64,000 nucleotides of DNA from Nocardioides sp. (GTDB lineage Bacteria; Actinomycetota; Actinomycetes; Propionibacteriales; Nocardioidaceae): NCBI RefSeq assembly GCF_030019515.1, contig NZ_JASEEQ010000008.1, positions 162,200-226,199 of the forward strand, given 5' to 3'. Positions 42,965 through 51,572 of this stretch are shown piece by piece. The position numbers and the translations under genes were made by a program. Position 1 is the first letter of the stretch. Every line of letters begins with the position of its first letter. Below the pieces are notes generated by a model. That model was not told the DNA's origin. It did no database searches and saw only the letters and a program-made list of their open reading frames with translations.

Positions 42965-43654
42965 GTGATCCGGTTCGAGAAGGTGGTCAAGACCTACCCA
43001 GGCCAGGCGAGCCCCGCGCTCGACCAGGTCTCGGTCGACGTCGACAAGGGCGAGTTCGTCTTCCTGGTCGGCACCTCGGGCTCCGGCAAGTCGACCTTCC
43101 TGCGGCTGGTGCTGCGCGAGTACCGCGCCACCTCGGGCCGGATCTACGTCGCCGGCAAGGAGATCAACCGGCTCGCCAGCTGGAAGGTGCCGCGGATGCG
43201 CCGCCAGATCGGCACCGTCTTCCAGGACTTCCGGCTGCTGCCCAACAAGACCGTCGCCGAGAACGTCGCGTTCGCGCTCCAGGTGATCGGCCGCTCGCGC
43301 TCGGAGATCAGCCGGCTCGTGCCCGAGACCCTGGAGCTGGTCGGCCTCGACGGCAAGGGCGACCGGATGCCGGACGAGCTCTCGGGCGGCGAGCAGCAGC
43401 GGGTCGCGATCGCCCGGGCGTTCGTGAACCGGCCGATGATCCTGATCGCCGACGAGCCGACCGGCAACCTCGACCCGACCACCTCGGTCGGCATCATGAA
43501 GCTGCTGGACCGGATCAACCGCACCGGCACCACCGTCCTGATGGCCACCCACGACGCCGGGATCGTCGACCAGATGCGCAAGCGCGTCATCGAGCTCGAC
43601 GACGGCCGGGTCGTGCGCGACCAGGCGCAGGGCATCTACGGCTTCCAGCACTGA
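42965..43654 (+). CDS. ftsE: Cell division ATP-binding protein FtsE
   Basis: A 229-residue ABC ATPase that pairs with FtsX at the division septum and gates cell-wall hydrolases. Walker A is GTSGSGKST, the signature [14 protein letters not shown], Walker [12 protein letters not shown] and the H-loop ATHD. It starts at GTG 42965, 8 nt after a TACGCT -10 box (leaderless). ftsX follows after 52 bp, then the M23 hydrolase gene it probably controls. Confidence 0.96.
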   Translation: MIRFEKVVKTYPGQASPALDQVSVDVDKGEFVFLVGTSGSGKSTFLRLVLREYRATSGRIYVAGKEINRLASWKVPRMRRQIGTVFQDFRLLPNKTVAENVAFALQVIGRSRSEISRLVPETLELVGLDGKGDRMPDELSGGEQQRVAIARAFVNRPMILIADEPTGNLDPTTSVGIMKLLDRINRTGTTVLMATHDAGIVDQMRKRVIELDDGRVVRDQAQGIYGFQH

Positions 43655-43706
43655 CCCCGATCACCTTCCCGAGCACCGACCACCGAACGAGGACCTCCAC
43701 TCCCAC

Positions 43707-44618
43707 ATGCAGCTTCGCTACGTCTTCTCCGAGCTCGGCCAGGGCCTGCGCCGCAACCTGTCGATGCACCTGGCGGTGATCCTGACCCTGTTCGTGTCCC
43801 TCACGCTCGTGGGGCTGGGGGTGCTGCTCAACCAGCAGGCCACCAAGGCCGCCGACCAGTGGGGCTCGGAGCTGCAGATCACGGCGTTCCTGTGCAAGGC
43901 GCGCGACGACAACCCGGCCTGCGCCAGCGAGGTCACCGACGCGCAGAAGGACCGGATCACCAAGGTCATCGAGGAGAACCCGGAGGTCGATGGCTACCGC
44001 TTCGAGACGAAGGCGGAGGCGTTCGCGAAGATCAAGGACCTCCTCGGCACCGAGAAGTTCGAGGGGCCGAACCCGGCCGCGACCGCCGACGACATGCCGG
44101 AGTCGGTCTGGATCACGCTCAAGGACCCCGACGAGTACGCCGGCATCGAGAGCGCGATCGTCGGCCTCGACGGCGTCTCGAACGTCCGCGACCAGCGCCA
44201 GATCGTCGGCCCGGTCCTGCAGGGCCTGCGCGTGATGCAGTGGGGCGCGTTCTGGATCGCCGCGTTCCTGGTGCTGGCGGCGCTGCTCCTGGTGGCGAAC
44301 ACGATCCGGCTCGCGGCCTTCGCGCGGCGCCGCGAGATCGGCATCATGCGCCTGGTCGGCGCGTCGACGCTCTACATCGCGCTGCCGTTCATCATGGAGT
44401 CACTGGTGACCGCGGCGATCGCCGTCGGCGTGTCCATCGGCACCCTCGGCGCCTTCATGTGGTTCGCCGTGCACGGGCGGCTGGAGGACCTGGTGGGGTT
44501 CATCCCGTGGATCGGGGCCGGAGAGTTCACCGTCGCCGCGATCTGGGTCGCGGTGCTCGGCCCGATCCTGACGCTGCTTCCGACACTCGTGCTGACGCGC
44601 AAATACCTCAAAGTCTGA
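43707..44618 (+). CDS. ftsX: Cell division protein FtsX
   Basis: A 303-residue permease-like partner of FtsE. The first membrane helix lies at ~20-42, a large extracytoplasmic loop spans ~45-170 and includes FLCKARDDNPACAS with two cysteines, and three helices follow (~175-200, ~225-250, ~270-295). The loop is the part known in mycobacteria and streptococci to contact wall hydrolases. It sits between ftsE and an M23-family gene. Confidence 0.95.
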   Translation: MQLRYVFSELGQGLRRNLSMHLAVILTLFVSLTLVGLGVLLNQQATKAADQWGSELQITAFLCKARDDNPACASEVTDAQKDRITKVIEENPEVDGYRFETKAEAFAKIKDLLGTEKFEGPNPAATADDMPESVWITLKDPDEYAGIESAIVGLDGVSNVRDQRQIVGPVLQGLRVMQWGAFWIAAFLVLAALLLVANTIRLAAFARRREIGIMRLVGASTLYIALPFIMESLVTAAIAVGVSIGTLGAFMWFAVHGRLEDLVGFIPWIGAGEFTVAAIWVAVLGPILTLLPTLVLTRKYLKV

Positions 44619-44673
44619 TCCGGGCACGTTACCGTCGAGGAGTTCTCTTCCCCGAACACGTGAAGGCAGACCG

Positions 44674-45933
44674 GTGCGTCTCTTCCCCCGTACCGCACGC
44701 CATCGCCTGGCGGCAGCCACCGTGGCCTGCACCCTGGCGATCGGTGCGCTGACCGTTCCCCTCGCGAATGCCGAGCCGAAGGACCTCAAGCACAAGCAGC
44801 AGCAGGCCCAGCAGCAGGTCAAGAGCGCCCAGCACGACCTCGATGAGTCCAGCTCCCGGCTGCGCAATGCCCAGGCCGCGGTGGACCGGGCGATCCACGA
44901 GCTCGCGACCGCCCGCGGGGAGCTGCAGGCCGCCAGCGCCCGGCTCCAGGCCGCCGAGATCCGCGACCACGAGATGCAGGTCCGCCTCGAGGCCGCCGAG
45001 CAGCGCCTCGACGACGCGCAGGCCGACCTCGACGACGGCCAGGCCGCCCTCGACGACCAGCGACTGAAGCTGACCGACACGGTCACCGACATCTACGAGC
45101 AGGGTGACCCGCAGCTGCTCGCCTTCGCCACGCTGCTGGAGTCGCGCAGCACCGCTGACCTGACCCGCCAGTCCGCGCTCAACGACGTGATCGTCGGTCG
45201 CGAGGCGCGGGCGTACGACGACCTCCACGCCGCCGAGGTGCTGCTCCAGGTCCGCGAGAACCAGGTGCAGGCCGCCCGCGACGACGTCGAGGTGCAGCGC
45301 CGGGCTGCCGCCGACCATCTCGTCACCATGGAGACGCTGCACCAAGAGGCGCGCACCGCCCGTGACCGGGTGCTGACCCTGGTCGTCACCCGACGCGACG
45401 CGCGGGCCGGCGCGATGCGGGCCCGCCAGCAGGACCGCGCGGAGCTGCGGGAGGCCAAGCGCCGCGAGAACCGCATCAAGCAGCAGATCCTGGCCGCCGC
45501 CCGGCGCGCCAGGGGCGGCTACAACGGCCCCACCAACGGCCTGATGATCCGCCCGGTCCCGGGCGTGGTCACCTCGCCGTTCGGCTACCGGATCCACCCG
45601 ATCTACCACTACTGGGGCCTGCACGACGGCACCGACTTCGGCGTCTCCTGCGGCGAGGCGATGCGCGCCGTCGCCGGCGGCACCGTGATCGCCAAGTACT
45701 ACTCCGCGGTCTACGGCAACCGCCTCTACCTCAGCCTCGGCAACATCAACGGCAAGAACGTCACCGCGGTCTACAACCACGCCACCGGCTACCGGGTCGG
45801 GGTCGGCGACCGCGTCAGCCAGGGCGAGGTCGTCGGGTACGTCGGCTCCACCGGCTGGTCGACCGGCTGCCACCTGCACTTCACGATCCTGGTGAACGGC
45901 GCCGCCGTGGACCCGATGAACTGGCTGCCCTGA
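44674..45933 (+). CDS. Coiled-coil M23 peptidoglycan endopeptidase, EnvC/RipC-like position
   Basis: A 419-residue secreted wall hydrolase. A signal peptide (ending PLANAEP) precedes a long coiled coil (~30-250: QQQAQQQVKSAQHDLDES and similar heptads) and a C-terminal LytM/M23 domain with zinc ligands in GLHDGTDFGV (HxxxD) and HLHFTIL (HxH). It follows ftsX by 55 bp, a placement matching known FtsEX-activated hydrolases or activators such as EnvC and PcsB. GTG 44674 is supported by GAAGG just upstream. All metal ligands appear present, so it may itself be active. Confidence 0.9.
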   Translation: MRLFPRTARHRLAAATVACTLAIGALTVPLANAEPKDLKHKQQQAQQQVKSAQHDLDESSSRLRNAQAAVDRAIHELATARGELQAASARLQAAEIRDHEMQVRLEAAEQRLDDAQADLDDGQAALDDQRLKLTDTVTDIYEQGDPQLLAFATLLESRSTADLTRQSALNDVIVGREARAYDDLHAAEVLLQVRENQVQAARDDVEVQRRAAADHLVTMETLHQEARTARDRVLTLVVTRRDARAGAMRARQQDRAELREAKRRENRIKQQILAAARRARGGYNGPTNGLMIRPVPGVVTSPFGYRIHPIYHYWGLHDGTDFGVSCGEAMRAVAGGTVIAKYYSAVYGNRLYLSLGNINGKNVTAVYNHATGYRVGVGDRVSQGEVVGYVGSTGWSTGCHLHFTILVNGAAVDPMNWLP

Positions 45934-46026
45934 CCCGCCAGAACTTCTCGGCCCAGGGGTCTCCCGCTGGACGATCTTCTGTGATGGACTCCCTCTCCTC
46001 GGGGGAATGACGAGAGGGAGCGATAC

Positions 46027-46869
46027 ATGAAGAAGTTGTTCTGCGCGGCGCTCGCGGCCGCGATGCTGCCGGTGCTGTTCCTCGCCCGGCCCGCTCAGGC
46101 CAGCACGGGCGGCACGTTCGACGCGGCCAACCAGTACTCGAACGTCGGCCTGATCCTGTTCTACGACGCGACCGGCCGCTATCGCTGCAGCGCGACCCTG
46201 ATCAGCCCGACGGTGCTGGTCACCGCGGCGCACTGCACGGACGGTGACGTCGGCAAGGTGCTCGTCGACTTCCGGAACTTCGTCTCCGACGGGCCCACGA
46301 GCGGGTACGCGCCGGCCGCGAAGCCGTCGGCGGGCTACACCGCCAAGGAGATCGCGGCGATGGGCTTCGTCTCCGGCACGGCACACACCCACCCGCAGTA
46401 CTCCGACTTCACCGACATGGACAACTGGAACGACGTCGGCGTGGTCGTCCTCGACAAGGCCGTGAAGATCAAGCCGGCCCAGCTGGCCGGCCTCGGGGTG
46501 CTCGACCAGATCGGGACGGAGAACCTGCGCAGCACCCTGTTCCGGGCCGTCGGCTACGGCACCGAGGTGCGCCAGGCCGACAGCGGTCCGCAGAACCCGA
46601 CTCCGGAGAGCTTCCCGATCGAGCGTCGCTACGTCGACATGCCCGGCCAGAAGCTCACCCCGCAGATCCTGCAGACCAACGGCAACGAGAACGACCCCTT
46701 CGGCACCGGCGGCACCTGCTTCGGCGACTCCGGCGGTCCGGTGTTCTACCAGGGCGAGATCGTCGCGGTGACCAGCTACGGCTACACCTCGAACTGCCGC
46801 TACCTCGGCGGCTACCAGCGCGTGGACATCGCGGTCACCCAGGACTGGGTCAGCTCCTTCCTCAACTGA
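46027..46869 (+). CDS. Secreted trypsin-like serine protease
   Basis: A 280-residue S1-family protease. The signal peptide ends RPAQA. The triad is H69 (VTAAHC), D136 (WNDVGVVVL) and S235 (TCFGDSGGP), and paired cysteines fit the fold. The propeptide, if any, is very short, since the fold begins near residue 30. GAGGGAG lies 7 nt before ATG. It is a single gene, followed by a strong hairpin. Confidence 0.92.
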   Translation: MKKLFCAALAAAMLPVLFLARPAQASTGGTFDAANQYSNVGLILFYDATGRYRCSATLISPTVLVTAAHCTDGDVGKVLVDFRNFVSDGPTSGYAPAAKPSAGYTAKEIAAMGFVSGTAHTHPQYSDFTDMDNWNDVGVVVLDKAVKIKPAQLAGLGVLDQIGTENLRSTLFRAVGYGTEVRQADSGPQNPTPESFPIERRYVDMPGQKLTPQILQTNGNENDPFGTGGTCFGDSGGPVFYQGEIVAVTSYGYTSNCRYLGGYQRVDIAVTQDWVSSFLN

Positions 46870-46904
46870 TCGGCGTCGACCGATCCGCCGCGTCTGATCC
46901 ACGT

Positions 46905-46942
46905 CGAGTCGGCGCCAGGTGCCGGAACCTGGCGCCGACTCG
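46905..46942. terminator. Perfect 16-bp inverted repeat after the protease gene
   Basis: CGAGTCGGCGCCAGGT (46905-46920) and its exact complement (46927-46942) are separated by six bases. Sits between the protease stop and the smpB promoter. The outer CGAGTCGGCGC recurs at ~60.9 kb. Confidence 0.75.
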
Positions 46943-46976
46943 GCATTCCGGTTGCCGGTCCTGGGAGAATGGGCGG

Positions 46977-47456
46977 ATGGCCAAGGAGCAGGGGCGCAAG
47001 CTGATCGCGCAGAACAAGAAGGCGCGGCACGACTACCACATCGAGGACACCTACGAGGCCGGCCTGGTCCTCCAGGGCACCGAGGTGAAGTCGCTGCGGC
47101 AGGGGCGTGCCTCGCTGGTCGACGGCTTCGTGGACATCGACGAGCACGAGGCCTGGCTGCACGGCGTGCACATCCCGGAGTACTCCCAGGGCACCTGGAC
47201 CAACCACGCCGCCCGCCGCAAGCGCAAGCTGCTCCTCAACCGCGACGAGATCGACAAGATCGAGCGCCGGGTCAACGAGAAGGGCCTCACGGTCGTACCC
47301 CTCGCGCTCTACTTCAAGGACGGCCGGGCCAAGGTCGAGATCGCGCTCGCCAAGGGCAAGAAGTCGTGGGACAAGCGGGCCGCGCTCGCCGAGCGCCAGG
47401 CCAACCGGGAGACCGAGCAGGCGGTCGGCCGCCGGCTGAAGGGCATGCATGACTGA
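46977..47456 (+). CDS. smpB: SsrA-binding protein SmpB
   Basis: A 159-residue partner of tmRNA in rescuing stalled ribosomes. Typical landmarks: [18 protein letters not shown] at the start, [29 protein letters not shown] and a C-terminal tail [14 protein letters not shown]. Length is normal. GAGAAT, six bases before the ATG, may serve as -10 for a leaderless mRNA. The tmRNA gene lies 0.9 kb downstream, separated by an amidohydrolase gene with which smpB overlaps by 8 bp. Confidence 0.97.
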   Translation: MAKEQGRKLIAQNKKARHDYHIEDTYEAGLVLQGTEVKSLRQGRASLVDGFVDIDEHEAWLHGVHIPEYSQGTWTNHAARRKRKLLLNRDEIDKIERRVNEKGLTVVPLALYFKDGRAKVEIALAKGKKSWDKRAALAERQANRETEQAVGRRLKGMHD

Positions 47457-48339
47457 GCACCCGGACGTCGCGGCCGTCCGCGCGTTCTGGGCGCCGCTCG
47501 GCCTGCCGGGGCTCTTCGACGTGCACGCGCACTTCCTGCCGCCGAACATCCAGCGCGCCGTCTACGCAGTCTTCGACAGCGCCGGCCCGAAGATCGGTCG
47601 CGAGTGGCCGATCCGCTACCGCCAGTCGCACGAGGAGCGCGTCGAGCTGCTGCGCGCGATGGGCGTGCGGCGGTTCCCCACGCTGCCCTACGCCCACAAG
47701 CCCGGCGTCGCCACCTACCTCAACGACTGGGCGGCGGGCTTCGCGCGGGACGTGCCGGAGTCGCTGTGGTCGGCCACGTTCTACCCCGAGGTCGGGGCGG
47801 CGTCGTACGTCGCCTCCGCGCTGGCCGCGGGAGTCGAGGTGTTCAAGGTGCACCTCCAGGTGGGGGAGTTCCACCTCGACGACCCGCTGCTCGACGAGGT
47901 GTGGGGCCTGCTCGAGGACGCGGGGACGCCGGTGGTCGTGCACGCGGGCTCCGGCCCGGTCGGCAACGAGTTCACCGGCCCGGCCTCGACCGAGCGGCTG
48001 CTGCGGCGCTTCCCGCGGCTCACCCTGGTCCTGGCGCACATGGGTGCGCCGGAGTGCGCGGAGTTCCTCGAGGTCGCCGAGGCCCACGAGCGGGTGTTCC
48101 TCGACACCACGATGGTGTTCACCGACTTCTTCCCGCCCTACCCGCCCGAGCTGGTGCCCCGCCTGCGCGACCTGGGCCACCGGGTGCTGCTGGGCAGCGA
48201 CTTCCCGACGATCCCGTACCCCTACGCCCATCAGCTCGAGGGGCTGGCCCGGCTCGACCTCGGCGACGACTGGCTGCGCGCGGTGTGCTGGAGCAACGGC
48301 GCGCAGCTCTTCGGAGCGGGTCCGCCCGGGAATCGATGA
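47449..48339 (+). CDS. Amidohydrolase-2 family metal-dependent hydrolase
   Basis: A 296-residue TIM-barrel hydrolase. Metal ligands fit the ACMSD-like amidohydrolase pattern: DVHAHF near the N-terminus, [27 protein letters not shown] and GSDFPTIPY. Substrate unknown. ATG overlaps the smpB end by 8 bp, so the two are co-translated, an odd partnership. The stop is 45 bp before tmRNA. Confidence 0.87.
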   Translation: MTEHPDVAAVRAFWAPLGLPGLFDVHAHFLPPNIQRAVYAVFDSAGPKIGREWPIRYRQSHEERVELLRAMGVRRFPTLPYAHKPGVATYLNDWAAGFARDVPESLWSATFYPEVGAASYVASALAAGVEVFKVHLQVGEFHLDDPLLDEVWGLLEDAGTPVVVHAGSGPVGNEFTGPASTERLLRRFPRLTLVLAHMGAPECAEFLEVAEAHERVFLDTTMVFTDFFPPYPPELVPRLRDLGHRVLLGSDFPTIPYPYAHQLEGLARLDLGDDWLRAVCWSNGAQLFGAGPPGNR

Positions 48340-48384
48340 GGACCGGCGTGCGTTCTGCACGTAGACTGGAAGCACAACTCAAGA

Positions 48385-48755
48385 GGGGCTGATCGGTTTC
48401 GACTTGGGACGTTAGTTCCAGGGGAAGCGGGTCGAGAAGCCAGCGTCATCTCGTAAACGATCGCTGGAAACCTATAACTGCCAACACCAATCGCAGTTCC
48501 TTCGCTCTCGCTGCCTGAGCAGTGATCGAAGCGTCAGTCCGGGCACCTGTCTCCGTCCCGGGTCCTGGCGTCAGCTAGGAGACTTGCTGCTCACTCCGCG
48601 TCATGGAGGGTGAGCGGGACTATTCCGTGACTGAGCCTGTCGGGGACGTGTCCGTGCGAGCCCCGGGGCCGAGAAAGGCGACAGCACGGACTGCACCCGG
48701 AGAAGACCTGGTTCGACGCTCGAGGACGCGGGTTCGATTCCCGCCAGCTCCACAC
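48385..48755 (+). ncRNA. ssrA: Transfer-messenger RNA (tmRNA)
   Basis: The acceptor stem pairs GGGGCTG (48385) with CAGCTCC (48745-48751); a TCGATTC T-loop lies at ~48733. The tag frame starts at GCC 48480 and encodes ANTNRSSFALAA before TGA at 48516-48518. The CCA is not encoded, so the mature end is at 48752 plus added CCA. TAGACT (48362-48367) is a likely -10. It tags stalled products for ClpXP-type proteolysis with SmpB. Confidence 0.97.
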
Positions 48756-48763
48756 GTGAAGAC

Positions 48764-48802
48764 CGCCCCCGGCGACAGCGCTCCGCGCTGTCGCCGGGGG
48801 CG
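48764..48802 (+). terminator. Terminator of tmRNA
   Basis: Perfect 17-bp arms (48764-48780 and 48786-48802) with a five-base loop, nine bases after the tmRNA end. GC-rich and without a long U-tract. Confidence 0.85.
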
Positions 48803-48997
48803 TCGTCGCGTGTGGACCGAGCCGAGTCGGCGGTTCTGCACCGGGGGAGCGAAGCGGAGGAGGTGCCGAAGCGCCAACTCGGCGATCGCCGCCGACGGCG
48901 GGTGACCACGTCGTACGTCGGGCGCCGCCCGCCGGGGAGGCTCCGGTCGCTGTGCCGCCCGGCCGCAAAGCGGTTGACGGCACCCATCCAGTGCCCA

Positions 48998-49021
48998 ATA
49001 GTTAGGTACGTGCCTAACTAT
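48998..49021 (+). promoter_or_regulatory. Operator palindrome overlapping the arsR-like start
   Basis: ATAGTTAGG (48998-49006) and CCTAACTAT (49013-49021) form perfect 9-bp arms around a 6-base centre that holds the GTG start at 49010. TTGACG at 48974-48979 is a -35, and ATAGTT in the left arm a -10 (18-bp spacing). A dimeric repressor here would block its own leaderless transcript. Confidence 0.75.
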
Positions 49022-49336
49022 CACGACGAGCTCGACGCCGTGCTCCGCGCCCTCGCGGACCCGACGCGTCGCGCCGTCGTGGAGCGGTTGGCGAAGTCGC
49101 CGGCCGTCGTGTCCGAGCTCGCGGCGCCGTTCTCGATGGCGCTGCCGTCCCTCCTGCAGCACCTGCGCGTCCTCGAGGACGCGGGTCTGGTCACGTCGGA
49201 GAAGCACGGCCGGGTCCGCACCGTGAGCCTGCGACCGAGCGCGCTCGACGTCCTGCACCTGTGGCTCGGCGAGCAGCGCACCCCGGCCGAGCGCCAGGCC
49301 GACCGGCTGGCCATCCACCTGAACAGAGCCACCTGA
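49010..49336 (+). CDS. ArsR-family transcriptional regulator
   Basis: A 108-residue winged-helix repressor: LRALADPTRRAVVERLAKSP, SELAAPFSMALPSLLQHLRVLEDAGLV (split here around ALPSLLQHL) and EKHGRVRTVSLRP. No metal-binding cysteine pair is present, so it is more like the ArsR/SRPBCC-coupled group than a metal sensor. GTG 49010 lies inside an operator palindrome, which suggests autorepression of the whole three-gene unit. The stop region has a 14-bp duplication (ACAGAGCCACCTGA twice). Confidence 0.9.
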   Translation: MPNYHDELDAVLRALADPTRRAVVERLAKSPAVVSELAAPFSMALPSLLQHLRVLEDAGLVTSEKHGRVRTVSLRPSALDVLHLWLGEQRTPAERQADRLAIHLNRAT

Positions 49337-49379
49337 ACAGAGCCACCTGACCCCGCACCCCCGCGAAGGGACCCCTGAC

Positions 49380-50024
49380 ATGACCCGCGTCCGCATCGAC
49401 CTGAACATCTCGCTGGACGGCTACGCCGCCGGCGAGCAGACCCCGGAGAACCCGATGGGTGGAGACTGGGAGCGCCTCACCGGCGCCTACGCCGCGACCC
49501 GCACGTTCCGCGAGCGCGTCCTCGGCGACACCAGCGGCGGTGGCACGACCGGCGTCGACGACGCCTACGCCGCGGCGTACTTCGAGGGCGTCGGCGCCGA
49601 GATCATCGGCGCCGCCATGTTCGGCCTGCACTCGTTCCCCGACGACCCGGACTGGACGGGCTGGTGGGGCGACCGGCCACCGTTCGGGTGCCCGGTCTAC
49701 GTCCTCACCCGTACGGCGCCGCGTCCGTCGCTCCCGATGGAGGGCGGAACGACGTTCCACTTCCGCAGCGCCCCGATCCAGGACGTGCTCGCCGAGGCGG
49801 TCGAGGCCGCCGGCGGCTCGGACGTGCGCGTCGGCGGAGGCGTCGGCACCGCACGCGACTTCCTGCGCGCCGGCCTGGTCGACCGACTGCACGTCGCGAT
49901 CGCGCCGATCCTGCTCGGCGGGGGGACCCGGCTGTGGGACGACCTGCGTGGGCTCGAGCTCACCCACCAGGTGACGACGGAGGTCGCCGAGAGCGGCACC
50001 GTCCACGTCACCTTCGCGCGCTAG
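49380..50024 (+). CDS. Dihydrofolate-reductase-like (RibD C-terminal) protein
   Basis: A 214-residue reductase-fold protein of the RibD-C/DHFR family: VRIDLNISLDGYAAGEQTP, YFEGVGAEIIGAAMFG, VYVLTRTA, VRVGGGVGTARDFL and VAIAPILLGGGTRLW. Such proteins bind NADPH; the physiological reaction is not known for most. GAAGGG lies 7 nt before the ATG. It is between an ArsR regulator and an SRPBCC gene, a common actinobacterial module. Confidence 0.88.
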   Translation: MTRVRIDLNISLDGYAAGEQTPENPMGGDWERLTGAYAATRTFRERVLGDTSGGGTTGVDDAYAAAYFEGVGAEIIGAAMFGLHSFPDDPDWTGWWGDRPPFGCPVYVLTRTAPRPSLPMEGGTTFHFRSAPIQDVLAEAVEAAGGSDVRVGGGVGTARDFLRAGLVDRLHVAIAPILLGGGTRLWDDLRGLELTHQVTTEVAESGTVHVTFAR

Positions 50025-50035
50025 GACACCGAGCC

Positions 50036-50497
50036 ATGACGATCGAGCGCCGCCTCGCCCACGCCGGCTTCACCCTGACCCGCGACTACCCCGTTCCCGT
50101 CGATCGGGTCTGGGCCGCCTTCGCCGAGGAGGACCAGAAGCGCGCCTGGTTCGGCGCCGGCGACGCGTTCGAGCCCGGTGAGTGGGCCTTCGACTTCCGG
50201 GTCGGTGGGCGCGACGTCGCCGAGGGGGCGTTCCACGACGGCCCGGTCTCGCGGTACGTCGCGACGTACACCGACATCGTCGAGCAGGTCCGGATCGTCA
50301 CGACGTACGACATGTGGCTGGACGGGGTGCACATGTCGACGTCGGTGGCGTCACTGGAGTTCGAGGCGATCGACGAGGGCACCCGGTTCACCCACGTCGA
50401 GCACGGCGTGTTCTTCGACCGGTTCGACGCGGACGCGCCGCAACGCGAGGCGGGCAGCCGGGGCCTGCTCGAGATCCTGGGCCGGCACCTCGCCTGA
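50036..50497 (+). CDS. SRPBCC (AHSA1-like) protein
   Basis: A 153-residue START/Bet v1-like fold protein: LTRDYPVPVDRVWAAFAEED, KRAWFGAGDAF, FDFRVGGRDV and THVEHGVFFDRF are AHSA1 features. It probably binds a small hydrophobic ligand. It is 11 bp after the reductase gene in the ArsR unit. Confidence 0.88.
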   Translation: MTIERRLAHAGFTLTRDYPVPVDRVWAAFAEEDQKRAWFGAGDAFEPGEWAFDFRVGGRDVAEGAFHDGPVSRYVATYTDIVEQVRIVTTYDMWLDGVHMSTSVASLEFEAIDEGTRFTHVEHGVFFDRFDADAPQREAGSRGLLEILGRHLA

Positions 50498-50501
50498 GGT
50501 G

Positions 50502-51005
50502 CTACGTCCCCGCCGACGCGTCCGGCTCGTAGGCGCCCTGCCGGGTCTCCACCCGGACCGGCCCGGAGCCCCGCTCCAGGGTCACGGCCAGGTCGCCGAA
50601 CTCGACCACGGTGCGCTCGTCCGCGGTGGCGGCGTCGAGCACGAGCCGCGGCTGCTCGCCGTGCCGGCCGGCGCGCCAGGAGCCCCGGCGTCCGTACCAC
50701 CACAGGTCGCCGGAGTCGTCCTCGACGAAGTAGTCGGTGGTGTAGTCGTCGCCCAACCGCCAGGTGAGCGCCGAGGCGTAGGTGCCGTCGATGTCGTAGG
50801 TCTCGTCGACGAAGATCAGCAGCAGCTGCCCACCGGGACCCTCGAACGCGCGGACGTCCTCGGGCGCCATCGCGAGCCACGAGTCCTGGGCCTGCGCGGG
50901 TGCTGACGTGGGGGCGGGCGTGGGCGTGGGCGACGCAGTCGTGTCGGAGGAGCAGCCCGGAAGGAGTAGGAGGAGCAGGACGAGCAGGACCACCGCGGGC
51001 TTCAC
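50502..51005 (-). CDS. Putative lipoprotein, hypothetical
   Basis: A 167-residue lipoprotein. A pure leucine/valine signal core (VVLLVLLLLLLPGC) ends in the lipobox LPGC. A Thr/Pro/Ala linker and a beta-rich domain follow (LLLIFVDETYDIDGTY, DLWWYGRRGSW). No family recognised. GTG 51005 is the only start that keeps the signal peptide intact; CATCAT six bases before it may be the -10. Convergent with the SRPBCC gene (4-bp gap). Confidence 0.65.
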   Translation of the reverse strand: MKPAVVLLVLLLLLLPGCSSDTTASPTPTPAPTSAPAQAQDSWLAMAPEDVRAFEGPGGQLLLIFVDETYDIDGTYASALTWRLGDDYTTDYFVEDDSGDLWWYGRRGSWRAGRHGEQPRLVLDAATADERTVVEFGDLAVTLERGSGPVRVETRQGAYEPDASAGT

Positions 51006-51076
51006 GCGCCCATGATGGCGGTTCGTCCCGGCGGCCGCGAGGGAGGCGCTGCGGGTCACCTGGCTAGCGTGGCGGC

Positions 51077-51385
51077 GTGAGCGTGACGGTGCGGCTGCCG
51101 GGCGCGCGGGTCGACACGTGGCGAGCGATCTCCGGCGAGACGAGGTGGGTCGACTACTCCTGCCAGCAGACCGGCGCCGACCTCGTGGTCTACGTCCACA
51201 CGTTCCGCCGGGTCCGCGAGCGCCTCGACCGCAGCCAGGACCTCCTGCTGTGGAAGCCGGGCACCACCCGGGTCGCCCGGCGGTACGCCGCAGGGGAGTG
51301 GGACGAGGTGGTCCGCGCCGAGCGGGAGTGGCCCCCGGCCGAGCTCCGGCGGGTCCTGCGGCGACGAAGGCTGAGTTCGGGCTAG
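51077..51385 (+). CDS. Hypothetical protein, 102 aa
   Basis: A small soluble protein starting at GTG 51077, six bases after TAGCGT (leaderless). It contains VDTWRAISGETRWVDYSC, then arginine-rich helices (HTFRRVRERLDRSQDLLLW and ELRRVLRRRRLSS). I recognise no family. The shared 71-bp divergent spacer with the lipoprotein gene and the clean promoter argue that it is real. Confidence 0.5.
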   Translation: MSVTVRLPGARVDTWRAISGETRWVDYSCQQTGADLVVYVHTFRRVRERLDRSQDLLLWKPGTTRVARRYAAGEWDEVVRAEREWPPAELRRVLRRRRLSSG

Positions 51386-51572
51386 GCCTCGTCGAGCCCG
51401 TGCGTGATGGCGTAGCGGGACATACGCCCAGATTTCGTCCGCTCGACGCCTGCAGGGGTTCCATTTCTCCCGGGTTCGGAGTATTCAAGGGGAGTACGTA
51501 GTCGGCAGGCCTCGGGAGCGCCCTTACGCAGCGGCGCTGGCCGAGGCCTTGCCGTGTGGGGCTGGCAGCGGA

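Noticed and set aside
48601..48998. Open frames on both strands across the end of tmRNA and beyond
   Set aside because: They overlap the tmRNA and its perfect terminator hairpin, and carry no recognisable domain.
51386..51572. Reverse-strand tail ending SRYAITHGLDEA, in a lower-GC stretch, vaguely like the end of a LuxR-type regulator
   Set aside because: Only ~20 residues look protein-like and no helix-turn-helix or start is visible; too weak to call a pseudogene.
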